In this document: positions 12,789-25,449 of the stretch, piece after piece | Layout: the number at the start of each line of letters is the position of its first letter | Position numbering within the stretch: position 1 is the stretch's first letter | Origin: Ailanthus altissimus | Lineage: Eukaryota; Streptophyta; Magnoliopsida; Sapindales; Simaroubaceae | DNA length: 64,000 bases | Direction: 5' to 3' | Assembly: GCA_946807835.1 (NCBI GenBank) | Contig: OX327699.1 | Location: 26,726,014-26,790,013 of the forward strand | The notes under the pieces: model-generated | The model's database searches: none | Told to the model about the DNA's origin: nothing | What the model saw: the letters and a program-made list of their open reading frames with translations, nothing else | Program-made: the position numbers and the translations under genes

Positions 12789-14386
12789 ATGGGAGAGGAG
12801 GATCCGAAGCAAGCTGAAACTGAACCGGGACCATCATTTGTGCCTAAAACACCTGAAAGGCATGATCCTGTTAATGAAGAGGGAGATTCAGGTCCCAATG
12901 GCACCCATCAGGCTCTGCAGAAGTTTTTGAGCCCTGACAAAACTAAACGTATGCTCTGTTTCTCTCTTTCTCTGTTTGGCCCCTGAGAAACACTATGGGA
13001 GAGAGGAAAATATTTTCTTTTTGTTCTTCATATTCTGTGTTTTATGTGTTGTTTTCTACGTATGTTTCCGAAGAATGAAAAACTAAGATTTGGATTTTTG
13101 TACGTAATATTTATGTCTTCATTTATTTGTTTATGTTTTATATATGTAAAATTGAAGCCTTGTTTATAAATTTTACGTTGGTGACTGTAGTGTAACATTA
13201 ATATATAACGTTGCCAAGAAGCATAAGCTTTAAATTGATGATTGCATGGCTTAATTATAGAACTTTAGGCAATTCTAGAAGCTTTCGTTTAATTTGAGGG
13301 CCAAAAGGAATAGGTAACATGAGCACAAGTTAGCCCTTCAGGTCAAAGTTTGTATAGGAAATAGTCATACTGCCCTTAATTATCATATAAAAAACCAAAT
13401 ATTTTGTTAACAAATGGTTAAAGAAGCTTCCGAACGATTAGCAAAAGATTGCATGTCGTGAGTTTGCTTATATCCGAACTAGTTTGGAAATTTTGATTGT
13501 AGCTAAGGTTGCAAATCCTGACGTTGAGAAAAATTCTGGAAATTCTGTTGACAGAGATATATTTGGGGTGAAATTTATTTTTTTTAACTGTAAATATTAT
13601 CTGAGGGATAACATGCTTTCTTGTATTATCATTTCAGATACTGTGCTTGCACAGGTCGAAGACGACAAAAGATTGGCTTTAGTTAAAGCTTGGGAGGAAA
13701 ATGAAAAGGCCAAAGCAGATAACAAGTAAGAGGATGTCTCTCAACATATAAATATTTTCTGTTTTTTTAGCAATCCATGGCATGCATGGACCAAATTCTG
13801 GAGTTGAGTTATATTGTCCAAGTCTCTAGCAGTAGCTAAACCCTATGTACTCTCGCAGTAGATGGTGTTCTAATTTAACAATTTTGCAACAAGAAACTGA
13901 TCATGAGTTTCCATAGTGCTTCATATCCCCCTCCATGATGAGCTTTCATGGTTGATTTGATCAATTTGGAAAATGTTAACTAATTGACAGAGCATATAAA
14001 AGGCTCTCCGCGGTTGAATCGTGGGAGAATAGCAAGAAAGCTGTGGTAGAGGCAAAACTGAGAAAATTTGAGGTAATAAATACCATTGATGTCTCAATAG
14101 ATGTTACATATAGCATCTTTCTTATTTCACTTTGTTCTATCACATTTGAGTGAATTGTGATTTCGATAACTCTCGTCGTGTGTGATAGGAAAAACTGGAA
14201 AAGAAGAGGGCCGAATATGAAGAGAGAACGAAAAGTAAAATAGCGGAATTCCATAGGGAAGCTGAAGAGAAGAAAGCCATGGTTGAAGCAAAACGAGGAG
14301 AAGATTTTCTTCAGATAACAGAGACTGCAGCTAAATTCCGGGCAGCTGGTTTTATACCAAGGAAGTTTCTTGCTTGCTTTAGCTGA
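12789..14386 (+). CDS. Remorin, five exons
   Basis: Likely exons 12789-12948, 13503-13556, 13638-13725, 13991-14072 and 14189-14386, giving 193 residues. Remorins are plant-specific proteins on the inner face of the plasma membrane, in nanodomains that affect signalling and cell-to-cell transport. Residues 1-80 are hydrophilic and disordered (GPSFVPKTPE). The rest is the C-terminal remorin domain: DDKRLALVKAWEENEK, a Lys/Glu-rich coiled coil, and a terminal anchor AAKFRAAGFIPRKFLACFS with a Cys suited to acylation. Exon 2 lacks a GT donor at the position that gives the family-like ...DRD-TVLAQV... join: the intron would begin AT at 13557 and end AG at 13637. Two in-frame alternatives exist: a canonical GT-AG intron 13568-13654, giving 191 residues with IFG in place of TVLAQ, or retention of the 81-nt stop-free intron. 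The family call is firm; the exon 2/3 junction is not. Confidence 0.9.
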
Positions 14387-14938
14387 AATTGGTTATCTTT
14401 CGTCTTCGGCTTGATTATTTGTTTGTTTTGTGTGCTAATGTATTGGTGTTTACTATTTATATCATTGGGATGTTTACAGTTTGGGTACATATTTGGGAGA
14501 TCCAGATGCGAGTTAAAATGCTAGTTCTTCTTGCCTCGTTATTTGTTACCCTCCATCCATGCAATTGTGCTTTTGTTCATATTGATGATTATCAATCTTG
14601 TAGCTGGTCAGTTTGTCATTATACACCTAGCTTCATCAGACAAGATATTCATTTCATCAAGTGCCTCGACCTAAAATTTCACTCTCTTTTTTCATGTTAT
14701 GCTGTCAGAAAACATCTCTTAATTGGGAAAAAAAAAAAAGAAGCCCATTGAAAACATAGGTGTGAATACATAATTTGTACATATACACAATTCCAAATTC
14801 ACAACATAAGTACAGCAAAAACTTCACCACCATGATTCAAGATAGAATCCTTATTCAGCGTCAAAGCACAAACACAAATAAAAGAGAAGAACAAGTTCCG
14901 CATGTCATGTTCATAGCCAAATATATATATATATCTTC
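14387..14938. other. Shared 3' flank between remorin and beta-tubulin
   Basis: 552 bases separate the two stop codons of these convergent genes, so their 3' UTRs probably lie close together or overlap. A (TA)n run sits at 14922-14935, just past the tubulin stop. The open frame at 14389-14751 is not a gene. Confidence 0.5.
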
Positions 14939-16451
14939 TCAATTCTCCTCTGCCTCTTCATCATACTCATCGTCCTGAGCCACAGCCTCTTGATATTGCT
15001 GATACTCGGATACCAAATCATTCATATTACTCTCAGCCTCAGTGAACTCCATTTCATCCATGCCCTCCCCTGTGTACCAATGCAAAAATGCCTTTCTCCT
15101 AAACATCACTGTAAATTGCTCCGAAACACGCCTAAACATTTCTTGAATAGACGTAGAATTCCCCATAAATGTCGATGACATTGATAACCCAGTTGGGGGA
15201 ATGTCACAAACACTTGACTTGACATTATTGGGGATCCACTCAACAAAATATGAAGAATTTTTGTTCTGCACATTGATCATTTGTTCATCAACTTCCTTAG
15301 TGCTCATTTTTCCCCGGAACATAGCTGAGGCAGTTAAATACCTACCGTGGCGCGGATCAGCTGCGCACATCATGTTTTTAGCATCCCACATTTGTTGAGT
15401 AAGCTCGGGAATTGTTAGGGCACGGTACTGCTGTGAGCCGCGAGATGTTAAGGGCGCAAAACCAACCATGAAGAAGTGTAGACGTGGGAATGGGATCAAG
15501 TTTACGGCTAATTTCCGAAGATCAGAGTTGAGTTGGCCGGGAAAACGAAGGCAGCATGTTACTCCGCTCATTGTTGTTGAGATCAAATGGTTCAAATCAC
15601 CAACTACAGAACATATGAACACATAAATTAGAAGCATACTAATTGTTTCTTATTTAAAGATGAAATTAAACTAAAGTTTGGACTTACAGCTGGGATTTGT
15701 GAGCTTGAGAGTTCGAAAGCAGATATCATAGAGAGCTTCATTGTCGAGGACCATACACTCATCAGCATTTTCAACGAGCTGATGAACGGAGAGGGTGGCA
15801 TTGTAAGGCTCAACCACTGTATCAGAGACTTTAGGTGATGGGAAAACTGAAAATGTCAGCATCATCCGATCTGGATATTCTTCCCTAATCTTTGATATAA
15901 GTAGAGTTCCCATTCCTGATCCAGTTCCACCTCCCAGGGAATGGCAAATCTGGAAACCTGTCAAATAAATTAAAGATCCATGAAAAAATAACTTGATTAA
16001 TTAACCACGCATATAAGCATCTATAAACAGAGTTACAAAATACACATTCTTACGTACCTTGTAAGCAGTCACAGTTCTCGGCCTCTTTACGAACAACATC
16101 AAGAACTGAATCGATCAATTCAGCACCTTCAGTGTAATGGCCTTTAGCCCAGTTGTTTCCGGCACCATTTTGACCGAAGACAAAATTATCAGGTCGAAAT
16201 ATTTGGCCATAAGGTCCTGTACGCAAGCTGTCCATGGTACCTGGCTCAAGGTCCATCAACACGGCTCTAGGCACATAGCGACCACCACTTGCTTCATTGT
16301 AGTAAACGTTAACCCTCTCAAGTTGAACATGAGAATTCCCAACGTAATTTCCAGTGGCATCAATGCCATGCTCATCACACACAACTTCCCAAAACTTGCC
16401 ACCAATTTGGTTACCACATTGGCCGGCTTGAATGTGAAGAATTTCTCTCAT
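14939..16451 (-). CDS. TUBB: Beta-tubulin, three exons, divergent isoform
   Basis: Exons on the minus strand: 16451-16058, 15957-15688 and 15603-14939, encoding 442 residues, the normal length. Beta-tubulin pairs with alpha-tubulin and polymerises into microtubules. The start MREI is the N-terminal motif linked to tubulin mRNA autoregulation. The GTP-binding glycine loop GGGTGSG is at 140-146, and the core through ...[21 protein letters not shown] is intact. The C terminus is acidic ([11 protein letters not shown]). The two intron positions, after LQ-G and inside TNPSF, are typical of plant beta-tubulin genes. Several near-invariant positions differ from the usual plant sequence: IGGKF for IGAKF, SGGRY for SCGRY, FGQNGAG for FGQSGAG, GLSM for GLKM. 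This suggests a specialised, perhaps pollen- or tissue-restricted, isoform; that expression idea is inference. All splice sites are GT-AG. Confidence 0.96.
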
Positions 16452-18430
16452 CCTGTTAAAAAAAAGGCTCGAGAAGTTTAGAGAGTGAGAGATAGTGCTA
16501 GAAGGGAAATGAGCGAGGAAGATGAAATGGGGATGGCCCTTTTTGTAGGAGCAAGAGGATGGATTCGAAAAGATTGTGACAGTGATTTTTTTTGTTTGCT
16601 TCAAACTTGAGAAATTGGAATAAAGTTTTAATAAATAATATCATGTGTCTTTGTTTAGAGGAAGATATGTCAAAGTCCAATAAGAGCAGTGAGCTGGATA
16701 TGAAGTGAAACAACGAGGTGCATCCTGGTTCATTTGGTTTTATTCAATCTTAAATGACCAATCGATCCTCCAATGTGATTTCCCATCTGTCATCAGGATT
16801 CCAAAACTATCCACTCGTTTATTTGGTCACTACCCACTCTGTAATTTTATTTTTTCTTTCTCTATATGATGATTGGATTAAATTAATTTCATCATGAAGT
16901 ATTAATTGCAATCTAATATGAGGTTCTTCTACTCTAGTATGCATAAGCCCTATTTTCTATGGAGACAAGTGAAAGCTTACATTAATTTTGCATTCAGTAC
17001 TTCATCTTTCTGAAGAGGCATCCGCCTAATTCAACTTGTCAAACTTCTGAGATAATTTCACCATATCTCAAAGCTTCGACTCTTTCCTTTTTTGACAATG
17101 ATCCATAAAATTGTGAAAGATCTTACATTTCAATTACCGAACCATAGAATTGGATGGTGTATTTGATAAGTTTTGCCCAAATGGTGTGAAGCAAATACTC
17201 TCCCGAGAGAAATTTTTTCAGTTTCCTAGTGTAAAATTAAACTTCCAAGTTAGGTATTATAATCTGCTAAGAGTACGATAACGAAGTTACATTCAGTCAT
17301 ATAAACCGTATATTATTGAATATTTTCTTGGACCAACTTTGTAACAAATGATCAAGATATCGTAATGATAAAAATGGGAGAATGAGGGTACTTCGGGCAA
17401 GTTGAAGGAAATAAGGTAGTTAAGGCATATTAATCAATAAAAGATTGCATGTACAATTCAAGAAGCGGAGTGAGAGGTGGGAAGATTCAAATTCAATTAT
17501 TGAGAAAGGCATGAGAGTTCCTGTCACTCTTGTCTCTTCCAAATAAAGTATTTGTTTTGATGGTCCTAGTTGGCTACTCGCTGGAATCCAATGTTCATTT
17601 TTCTCCATCATAGAAGTATCAAAACAATAATGATTAATGAACAATTTATCTTTCTGAGAACCTGAACCAAAGCTTAACTCAATCAACCCATCCTCTTTGC
17701 ACCCACAGCATAGTGGGCAATAAGCTAAAGTTTTTTCCTGTTTAACCGACTGGTATAATTCTAATGAAATGAAATGAATCATCCAAGTGTTTCAGCTCGC
17801 GGATTGCTTTCAAGTCATTTAAGGCCGTCCACGAGGTATGGGAAAAGGATAAGATCACAAGTCTCAATCTGAATTATCAAAACCCAACTCAATGATGTTA
17901 GAATGTCCCCTCTTATATGTAGCAACCACACACCTATTTTTCATAAGAAGAAATGACAACATTACATTACATTCATTGCCATCGATGTGAAGAGCACATG
18001 GGATGTATTTCAAGTCACGTGGCCTAGCCATTCTTGGTCGAGCTGCCCAATCGATGTCCCGATATTAGGGTCTGATGCTATATTTACCCATGCCTTAGGG
18101 CAATAAATCTTCACCAATGAAAATGCAGCCTAGTTGAAAAGTGAGAACCCACTACGAATTTCGGATGTGCTGTTATCAGACCATCATTGCTAAATAAATC
18201 ACCTTTAAGAAACTTAAAATCTGTTAATTTATGATGGCCTGATAATTTTCCAACAAATGCAACCAAGTTTGGACTCGTTATAAGCAACCAAAGTTGCACG
18301 AGCCAAGAATGTAGAATTTACATCATAATTATTCCTAGGATTGTAAATCGAAAACAGTTTGGAAGAAACAAGGATTACGCCCAAAATTTTAGCAAGAATT
18401 ACAAACAGAAAGAAGTGATAAGAATCTTAA
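16452..18430. other. Tubulin promoter side and intergenic DNA before GSH1
   Basis: 16452-16640 should contain the tubulin 5' UTR and core promoter; an A/T-rich TATA-like stretch lies near 16625-16645 on the minus strand. Farther right, minus-strand open frames at 17420-17782 (120 codons) and 18111-18299 have no recognised domain and no splice partners I could find. The last part holds the GSH1 3' UTR (about 18330-18438). Confidence 0.4.
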
Positions 18431-18438
18431 TTCGTATC

Positions 18439-21400
18439 TTAATAGAGCAGCTCCTCGAAAACGGGATCCACAGATTGTCCCCATTTCCCATGGTACATCT
18501 CCAAGAGTTTTTCGGCGGGTGTCACACCTGTAGAAAAAAATATATATATGTAAAGCTCCTTATGAATTTATTGACATGTCAAAACTCAAAAGTTTCTTAG
18601 TTTTAGAGTTAGAAACACAAAGTTTCTGACTTTTAATACATAATGAATTATCTGTTCAGGAAAAAAGAAATTCTACAAGTCATTTATATTATAGATTGAA
18701 CAGATGTACCATTGAGAAACAGATAACAAAAAGAATGAAATACAAAGTCGAGATCATTTACCTGTTCTAACTACCTCAGCCACCGCATTTAAGAACCCTG
18801 CTTCTTTATAGCCTCTCCGTTCCAAACCATCCTATAGAAGAATAGATGTTTACTTTCTATCTCAACAAGATAAATTACAGTGGCAGTGATAACAACAATG
18901 TCAAGTTACCTTTGCCAACTTTAAAACATCTACAGCAACATGCCTCAGCAAATCATCCTGAAATGGCGTCTTTAAACCAGTCTTTGGGACCTATTAAGTA
19001 GACTCAAAGTTAGATTTACTATCTTCATATCATAGAGATGAAACTTGGCAGTACTCATTGTTAAACTATATTTATGGACACAGTCATCTTTTAGTTCAAA
19101 CTACATTTAAATAGTTTTTCTACCTGTGTCAACGGTTTTCATTACCTTATTTCTCAACATTTGTCTTTCTTCTGGGGTCCAATCAGCTGTCATGTCTAGA
19201 ACACTTTGGAGAGAATCTTCATCATATAACAAACCTACCTGAAATTGCAAGAAAATCTAAATGAGAAAATCTTGCTCAAATAAGACTGACTTAATCTTTA
19301 AAAAGAAAAACAGAAAAAAAAAAAGATAATCCATATTTTAGATAGGATGCCACAAACAAAAAGTCAGAGGGCCACGTTAGCTGTTGGTTCATAAAGATTA
19401 TAGAGACTGTATCCTTGTACAAGAAAAATTCAAGAATACAAAACCAAGTAATGCTGAATAAAAAGGGGTTTCCTTGTCTATATCTATTTGCTCTTTTTTT
19501 TCTTTTTTTTCTTCCAAAAAAGGTCCTTTAACTGATGACTTACTTGTTCAGTATTTGCCAAGTATTATAGGAGGATGCCGTTGGACTACTCAGTGGTGAA
19601 AGTCACTACTAGGTACTGACACACACTACCTTGTCCTAGTGTGTCACACTTCCTGATAGTAAAAAAACCTAAACCTTGCACTTTACAAACTTGGTTATCA
19701 GTTGCATACATTTGCACTACTAGATAGTATGAAAAGCCTAAACCTTACAAGTTACAAACTTTGTTGTCACTCGCATTATTAGGTAAAGGAAAAAATTATT
19801 TCATATGTTTTGCACAGCGCCGCACACTACCTGGTTCCATCACTTGCTTTATCTAATGTCTCACTCTATTCGGTTGTAAAAATGCTAAGCTTTGTGCATT
19901 TCAATATTTGAATAGTGAGTCTCACTACTCAGTAATGTATCTCATTATTCCTTACATTTTGAACTATTGCGTAATGACTTGCACTACTTAGTAGTGCCGC
20001 TTGATACCTAGTAAGGTTGCTCCCTTTTCCCAATGTCTCACACTACCAAGTAGTTCAAAAGACTTAATTGTGTGCAGTACAAAACATAATTGTAAGTCAC
20101 AATATAAGGTAGTTGAAAAAGTTATTCCTTACGTCTTGCACTAATAGACATTGATGTACATAACCAGATACCGCCACTCGTTTAGTGTCTTGCACCACTA
20201 GTAGTTTAAAAAGCTTAAGCCTTACTCAGCACATTCTTTGGTGATAACTGGCACTACTCATGGTGAAAAGAGTTATACATTATGCCTTACACTGGTAGGT
20301 AGTGATGCACACTACCTAGTAGTGCCACTTGATTTTCCTATGTGACACACGCTACAGCTTACGCTTACAATACTTTGTAGTGAGTTGCACAGATTGGCAT
20401 TGAAAAAAGTTTTTTCTTATGTCTTGCATGACTCGACAGTGACTTGCCCTACTAAGGAAATGTCACCACTTTCTTTTCTTGATGTCTCGCACTGCTTGGT
20501 AGTACAAAAGGCTAAACCTTGCGCGTCACACTACTAGTAAAAACATTATTCCTAAAGTCTTACATGACTCGGTAGTGACTTACACCACTTGGTAGTCCGA
20601 CTCAATTTTTTCTAGTGTGTCACACTACATAATAGTTCAAAAGGCTAGAGTCTAGACCATTGACATTATGATAATAGTTCACTTTGCATTATTTGGCATT
20701 GAAAAAAGTTATTTCTTACCTCTCACACTGCTCCACTACTGACTTCGGTAGTGCAAGTCAGCAATGTGAACTACTTGGTAATGTCACTCAATTTCCTTAG
20801 AGTCTTACTACAGTACTTCAAAAGGCTATATTTTGTGGGTTGTAAAACTTGTTGCGAGTCACGCTACTATGTAGCAAAAAATGTTATGTTTTAAATCTTA
20901 CACTACTTAGTAGTGGCTTATGCTACTAGATAGCAGTGATGCACACAACTCGGTAATGTAACTTGTTTTCCTAGTGTCTCATACTATGTGGTAGTTCAAA
21001 ATGTTAAACCATGAGCGTTATGATATTTTTTGGTGAGGTGCAATCTCATTTTGGCACTTTCTTTTTCAAATGTTTCACATGACCTGGCAGTTCAAAAAGC
21101 GAAGCTTGCATGTTACAATCTTTAGTAGTATGCACTACTCGGTTGTGAAAAAAGTTATTTCTTACATCTTACACGATCTGTAGTGATGCTTGTTTTTTCC
21201 TAATGTCTCACACTACCTTGTAATTCTAATAATTTCAGTTGTTGAAACTCATGCAAGTTAGGTTCGTATTTCCATATTTGACATTGTTACTAGTAATTTT
21301 GAATGTTGAAACTCATGCAAGTTAGGTTCATATTTCCATATTCGATATTGTTACTAGATCATCCCATCGAAAAGGTTAGTACTGAATCATGCGCAATAGA

Positions 21401-24400
21401 GAGATTATGCATACAAGAATAGGGAGGTCAATTACCCAAAATGCCGGCAAAGCACATAACCTCCTCCAAGGCCCCCCATCAGCACCTCTCATCTCCAAGT
21501 ATCTCTTCAGCCTAACCTGGATGTAAGAATAACATATGCCTCAAATTAGACAGGCATATGAAAGTTAAAATTTTAGCAAACTGATCAAAACGCCTGCAAC
21601 AAACCTCTGGAAATATTGTTGTCAAATGATTTTCCCAATCATTAAGAGTTGGCAATTCACCAGGTAGACATGGAAGTTTTCCAACCAAGAAGTCCTGAAA
21701 AATTACGAGTGTTATTGCCCAAACAAGTAATCACCTGAGATACAATGTCATTGTCACCATTAACTAATAGGGAGAGGAAACAATCAGGGTAAAAAAGAAA
21801 ATGGATCAAAGAGAATGACTATAAAGAAGCCTTAGATTACAAGACTATTAAGGATAGATGGAAACCCGAAATGACATCCCAGCACAATCAATATACTTCT
21901 TTTTGCGATAAACAAAATACATTGGAACATCAAGTGCATAATCAACATACTGCTCAAACCTGTATCACAAGAAAAATGGAAAAAGAACAGATCATTAACT
22001 TAATGCAGTAAGAAATAATGGACTTAAAAGATAAGAATTATGTTCCTTGAATGGGAACAAATTCAGAATGGCACGATAACACGTGTGCCATTTTCTCAAT
22101 ATATAACAAGAGTTGAACTTACCCAAAGGAATCATCAAAAACAAAGGGAAGCATGCCAGCGCGATTATTGTCAGTATCTGTCCAAATTTGGCTGTTCAAT
22201 AAAAAAATAGTTAGTATGAAGCCTGTGAAAGAAGATATAATAATACGAGGACAAGAAATCTAAGGTGACATCTGAAAACCTTCTCATGCTCAGATAACCA
22301 TTAGACTTTCCTTCAGTAAACGGTGAATTCGCAAATAGAGCTGTTGCTATCTGTTTCGATGTCGACATCTGTTAGTGCTCTATCAAATAAGAGAAAATTG
22401 CTGTAAAAAGAAAAGGTAGTACAGTTTCTCACTGGCTGTAATGCAAGACCAGCACGAAATTTGCGGATCATGTCAGCTTCCGAACTGAAGTCCAGATTAA
22501 CCTATTGAAAACATAAATTTATAATACAAATAACTTCAAATGTTAACAAATCAACTTTTCACCATGTCAAGTAAGTTTCAACTCACCTGAACGGTGCATG
22601 TCCTGAACATCATATCAAGTCCAAGTGACCCAACTTTAGGCATGTAATTCCTCATAATCTCATATCTTCCCTGAGCCAAAACTCCAATGTCATTGTGAAA
22701 ATAATCTAAATCTCCAAAGATAGGATGAAATACTGTAGGCACAATATTTAGTTCAAGAAACAAGATTAAAGAGAAAATAAATAAATTGACAGTTAAGATA
22801 TCTTTTTGATGAGAATCAAATATATTGATTAGTGAAAATGAGATTTACAAGAAGTAAAATATTAATTGGAACTTCAAAAAATGAAATCAATCAATGAAAA
22901 TGTTAAGAGGCTTTTGTTTTATAAATCAAAAAGCATCAGTTCATCGCCACTTTCCATCCAAATTGGAGGGATGAAAAGAATGATGTATCAGTACCTTTGG
23001 CATAACAGGTATATCTTTAAGTCCCCATTTGGGCTGGAAGCCAATTCCTAAAAATCCAATTCCGATTTCCTCTGCAACAGCTTTTACCTGATATAAAGTA
23101 AGAAATGAAGGTAACTAATAAGCTTAATCGCGTTCACATGTGGATATGTGTGTGTGTGTGTGTGTATTATAGATATGTATTGTATTATATTATATTATAT
23201 GTGAAACTGGAAAATAAAGCAATATGCAACAGCTTCTCATTATTGCAATCCACTCTTGTAGAGATGGGGAGGATAAACAAAAAAACAACCTTGCAACGGC
23301 TAGGAGTTTACGGGGTACATCAAGTTCTTGACGGCAGTTACTTTATGAATAATGTCAATTCAAGAAATTGGAATTTTCCGAACTTCTCTAGACAAGAGTT
23401 ATCTGGTGGTCCATAAAAGAAAGATGATGATGATATTGAAATAGATCATTCCTCTAGAAAGACTAATATGAACTGACCGCCAGGCTCCAAGTAAAAGGAA
23501 AATAAATCAGAATTCTTCCAGCAACAAGCTCACCCGCATAATTGAAGGTACAATGAATTTAACTAACCTGATAGAGGTGTGAATTAACCTCTGCGCAAGT
23601 TTGATGCAGAGTTTCAAGAGGTGCACCACTAAGCTCAAACTGACCACCAGGTTCCAGTGATATGCTTTGTTTCCCCTAGTCAAAATGAAAAGGTATAGGT
23701 TTTCTGAATTTGAAAAAAAAATTCAATAGTTGTTGGTGTTCAGACATCTCAGAAAGTTTTTCTTTTCTCTTTTCATCAAACAGAAGGGTGAAGCTATATC
23801 ATTTGATATATATAAAACCAATAAGGAAGAGAATGAAACTTGAATAGTGCATAAAATATTAAGGATTTAAAAAGAAATATCAGCTTACTTGTTTAAGTCC
23901 TATGATGTTGTCACCTTCCATTACTTTATCCCAATCAAATCTCTCAGCAATGCCATTAAGCAATTCTGCTATCTGTTCATATTTCATAGGACGTAAAGTT
24001 CCAAACTCAAAACCAAATTTCTCATGTTCTGTGCCAATTCTGCAATTAAAACATTATTAAGTTAGGAAATCATGACTATAAATTAAGAAATAGATTTCCA
24101 GAATAGGTAAATAAAGATGTGCAACCTTACAAAGTTCTAATACAATTGCATAGGACCCAAGTGACTCAAATTGACTGAAATAAGAGCAGATAGCCATACC
24201 AGCAACATGTCATAACAAAATAAACCTCCTAAAAGACAGCCACTTGAACAATGATGACGTTTAAAAAACGTATTCCATGCAAAACAATGAAAGCACGAAA
24301 TGGACAAACTAAGAGATAATAAACTAACTTTTTCATTCCTCTAAAACAATGAACAGTGATGACATGCAATAATGCCTTCTCTAATACTGGGAAAAAAAAA

Positions 24401-24788
24401 AACCTTAATAGACATATTAAAATAAAATAAACAGCGATAAGATACTACTCTAATCCACGTACCTCCATTTTTCTTTAGGCTTACATCCAGAGGCAAGGTA
24501 TGCTACAAGATCCTCTTTGGTCAGTGGCTCAGTGGCAATGACAGCATCCTCTGTAGGAGGGCTAGCAGCAACAATTGCTCGATGCCCTCTTCGAACTCCC
24601 ACCCCTGCATCGTCTAGATGTAAAACCTGTGGTATCTTGGCAGAATAGCATGATGAGGAAGAGAAATTAACACAAGTTTCCTTCATCCTAGATGCCTCTA
24701 CGCTGTTTGTCATGCCAAAAACCCCATTTTGCCCAATTGCACTCTGCATTACATCAGCTCGGACACCCGCCAGGGAAATGAGTGCCAT
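18439..24788 (-). CDS. GSH1: Glutamate-cysteine ligase, plastidic (gamma-glutamylcysteine synthetase)
   Basis: Catalyses the ATP-dependent joining of glutamate and cysteine, the first and controlling step of glutathione synthesis, in plastids. Coding exons (minus): 24788-24463, 24039-23889, 23675-23568, 23087-22995, 22670-22587, 22501-22433, 22350-22280, 22191-22123, 21959-21866, 21694-21605, 21516-21436, 19238-19146, 18990-18910, 18831-18762, 18527-18439. They sum to 522 residues, the length of Arabidopsis GSH1, with every phase matching and every intron GT-AG. The first ~70 residues look like a plastid transit peptide. Landmarks include [27 protein letters not shown] and the C terminus DPVFEELLY. 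Cys186, Cys349, Cys364 and Cys406 fall exactly at the positions known to form the redox-switch disulfides in plant GCL. A 5' UTR intron (24799-25241) precedes the ATG exon. Intron 12 is unusually long and repeat-filled. Confidence 0.98.
19550..21230. repeat. Degenerate palindromic minisatellite in GSH1 intron 12
   Basis: About 1.7 kb built from short near-palindromes of the form CACTACTxAGTAGTG (for example 19982-19996, 20310-20324, 20901-20915). Recurring companion phrases sit between them: GTAGTTCAAAAGGCTAAACC, AAAAAGTTATTCCTTA.GTCTTGCA and AGTGTCTCACACTAC. The companion phrases return roughly every 150-180 bp (for example near 20050, 20205, 20505, 20640, 20815, 20995), so there is a higher-order, badly decayed repeat. 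It is non-coding and wholly inside the 2197-nt intron 19239-21435. Confidence 0.85.
21238..21366. repeat. 64-bp tandem duplication in GSH1 intron 12
   Basis: Two adjacent copies starting GTTGAAACTCATGCAAGTTA at 21241 and 21305 end in TTGTTACTAG. They differ at a few bases. They border the palindromic minisatellite. Confidence 0.85.
23147..23165. repeat. (TG)n microsatellite in a GSH1 intron
   Basis: About nine TG dinucleotides lie between coding exons 4 and 5 of GSH1. A short ATATTATATTATAT run follows. Confidence 0.9.
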
Positions 24789-25241
24789 GCTGCTCCCCCT
24801 GCAAAAACACAAACATTTCACTTTTCAGCCTCTAAAATTGCACATCCACTCTCGAAATGAAAGTTTCAGCTTACTCTATTGACTTCACATCATGATATAT
24901 CATATACTAATAGCAAAATTACACACAGATTGATTCGGAAATACATGGAATTGGAGCCACCAGGAAGTCTGAGCTTGATGATAAACAATCAAATACAAAA
25001 GCTTAAGTCACACTCTCTCTCTGTTCCATTGAGTTAACAAAGTTTCACTTTTTCCAACTTTTTATCCATATTTACATTATTATCTTCGAAAATCAAGTAA
25101 ACAATCCTTCATGCAATGTTGTAAGTAAAACAAAAGGCTAAAGCTGAATCACATGAGCCAAAATATACAAACTACAAATAATTAAAAATTAAATCTGTAA
25201 AAGTCCAAGCAAACAAACAAAAAGAAAATAAATTTGATTAC

Positions 25242-25440
25242 CTCAGTTACAGCTCAATGAATTTCAACAACTGATTTGCAAAATACTAGGGTTTCAATTT
25301 CTGCTTTAGGCAGAAATGAAGATAAAAAAAAAGTGAAAGAAGGACAACTAAGAGCAATGGAACGAGAGGGAGACAAAGAGAGAGATGCCTTTCCTTTCCT
25401 TTCCTTTTTATTTATTTTTTCGGCGTAGTATTATTATATA
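25242..25440 (-). promoter_or_regulatory. GSH1 core promoter and non-coding first exon
   Basis: On the minus strand a TATATAATAA motif (25431-25440) lies about 30 bases before the likely transcription start near 25405. A purine-rich leader follows, ending at the donor GAG|GTAATC (25242/25241). A 443-nt intron then leads to the acceptor GCAG at 24799 and the ATG exon. A 5' UTR intron is known in plant GSH1 genes. Confidence 0.6.
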
Positions 25441-25449
25441 GATGATGGG

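Noticed and set aside
14389..14751. 120-codon frame after the remorin stop
   Set aside because: Lies in the shared 3' flank of two convergent genes; composition and content are not protein-like.
17420..17782. 120-codon minus-strand open frame
   Set aside because: No recognised domain, no plausible exon partners, ends in a Cys/Leu-rich run without conservation signals; likely chance.
19550..21230. CACTA (En/Spm) transposon or CRISPR-like array in the GSH1 intron
   Set aside because: Many CACTA strings, but no CACTACAAGAAA-type terminal repeats, no 3-bp target duplication and no transposase; the units are too degenerate and unevenly spaced for an array.
24789..24821. Longer GSH1 start ([10 protein letters not shown]...)
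   Set aside because: This is intron plus acceptor sequence (GTTTTTGCAG at 24799); its first codon is not ATG.
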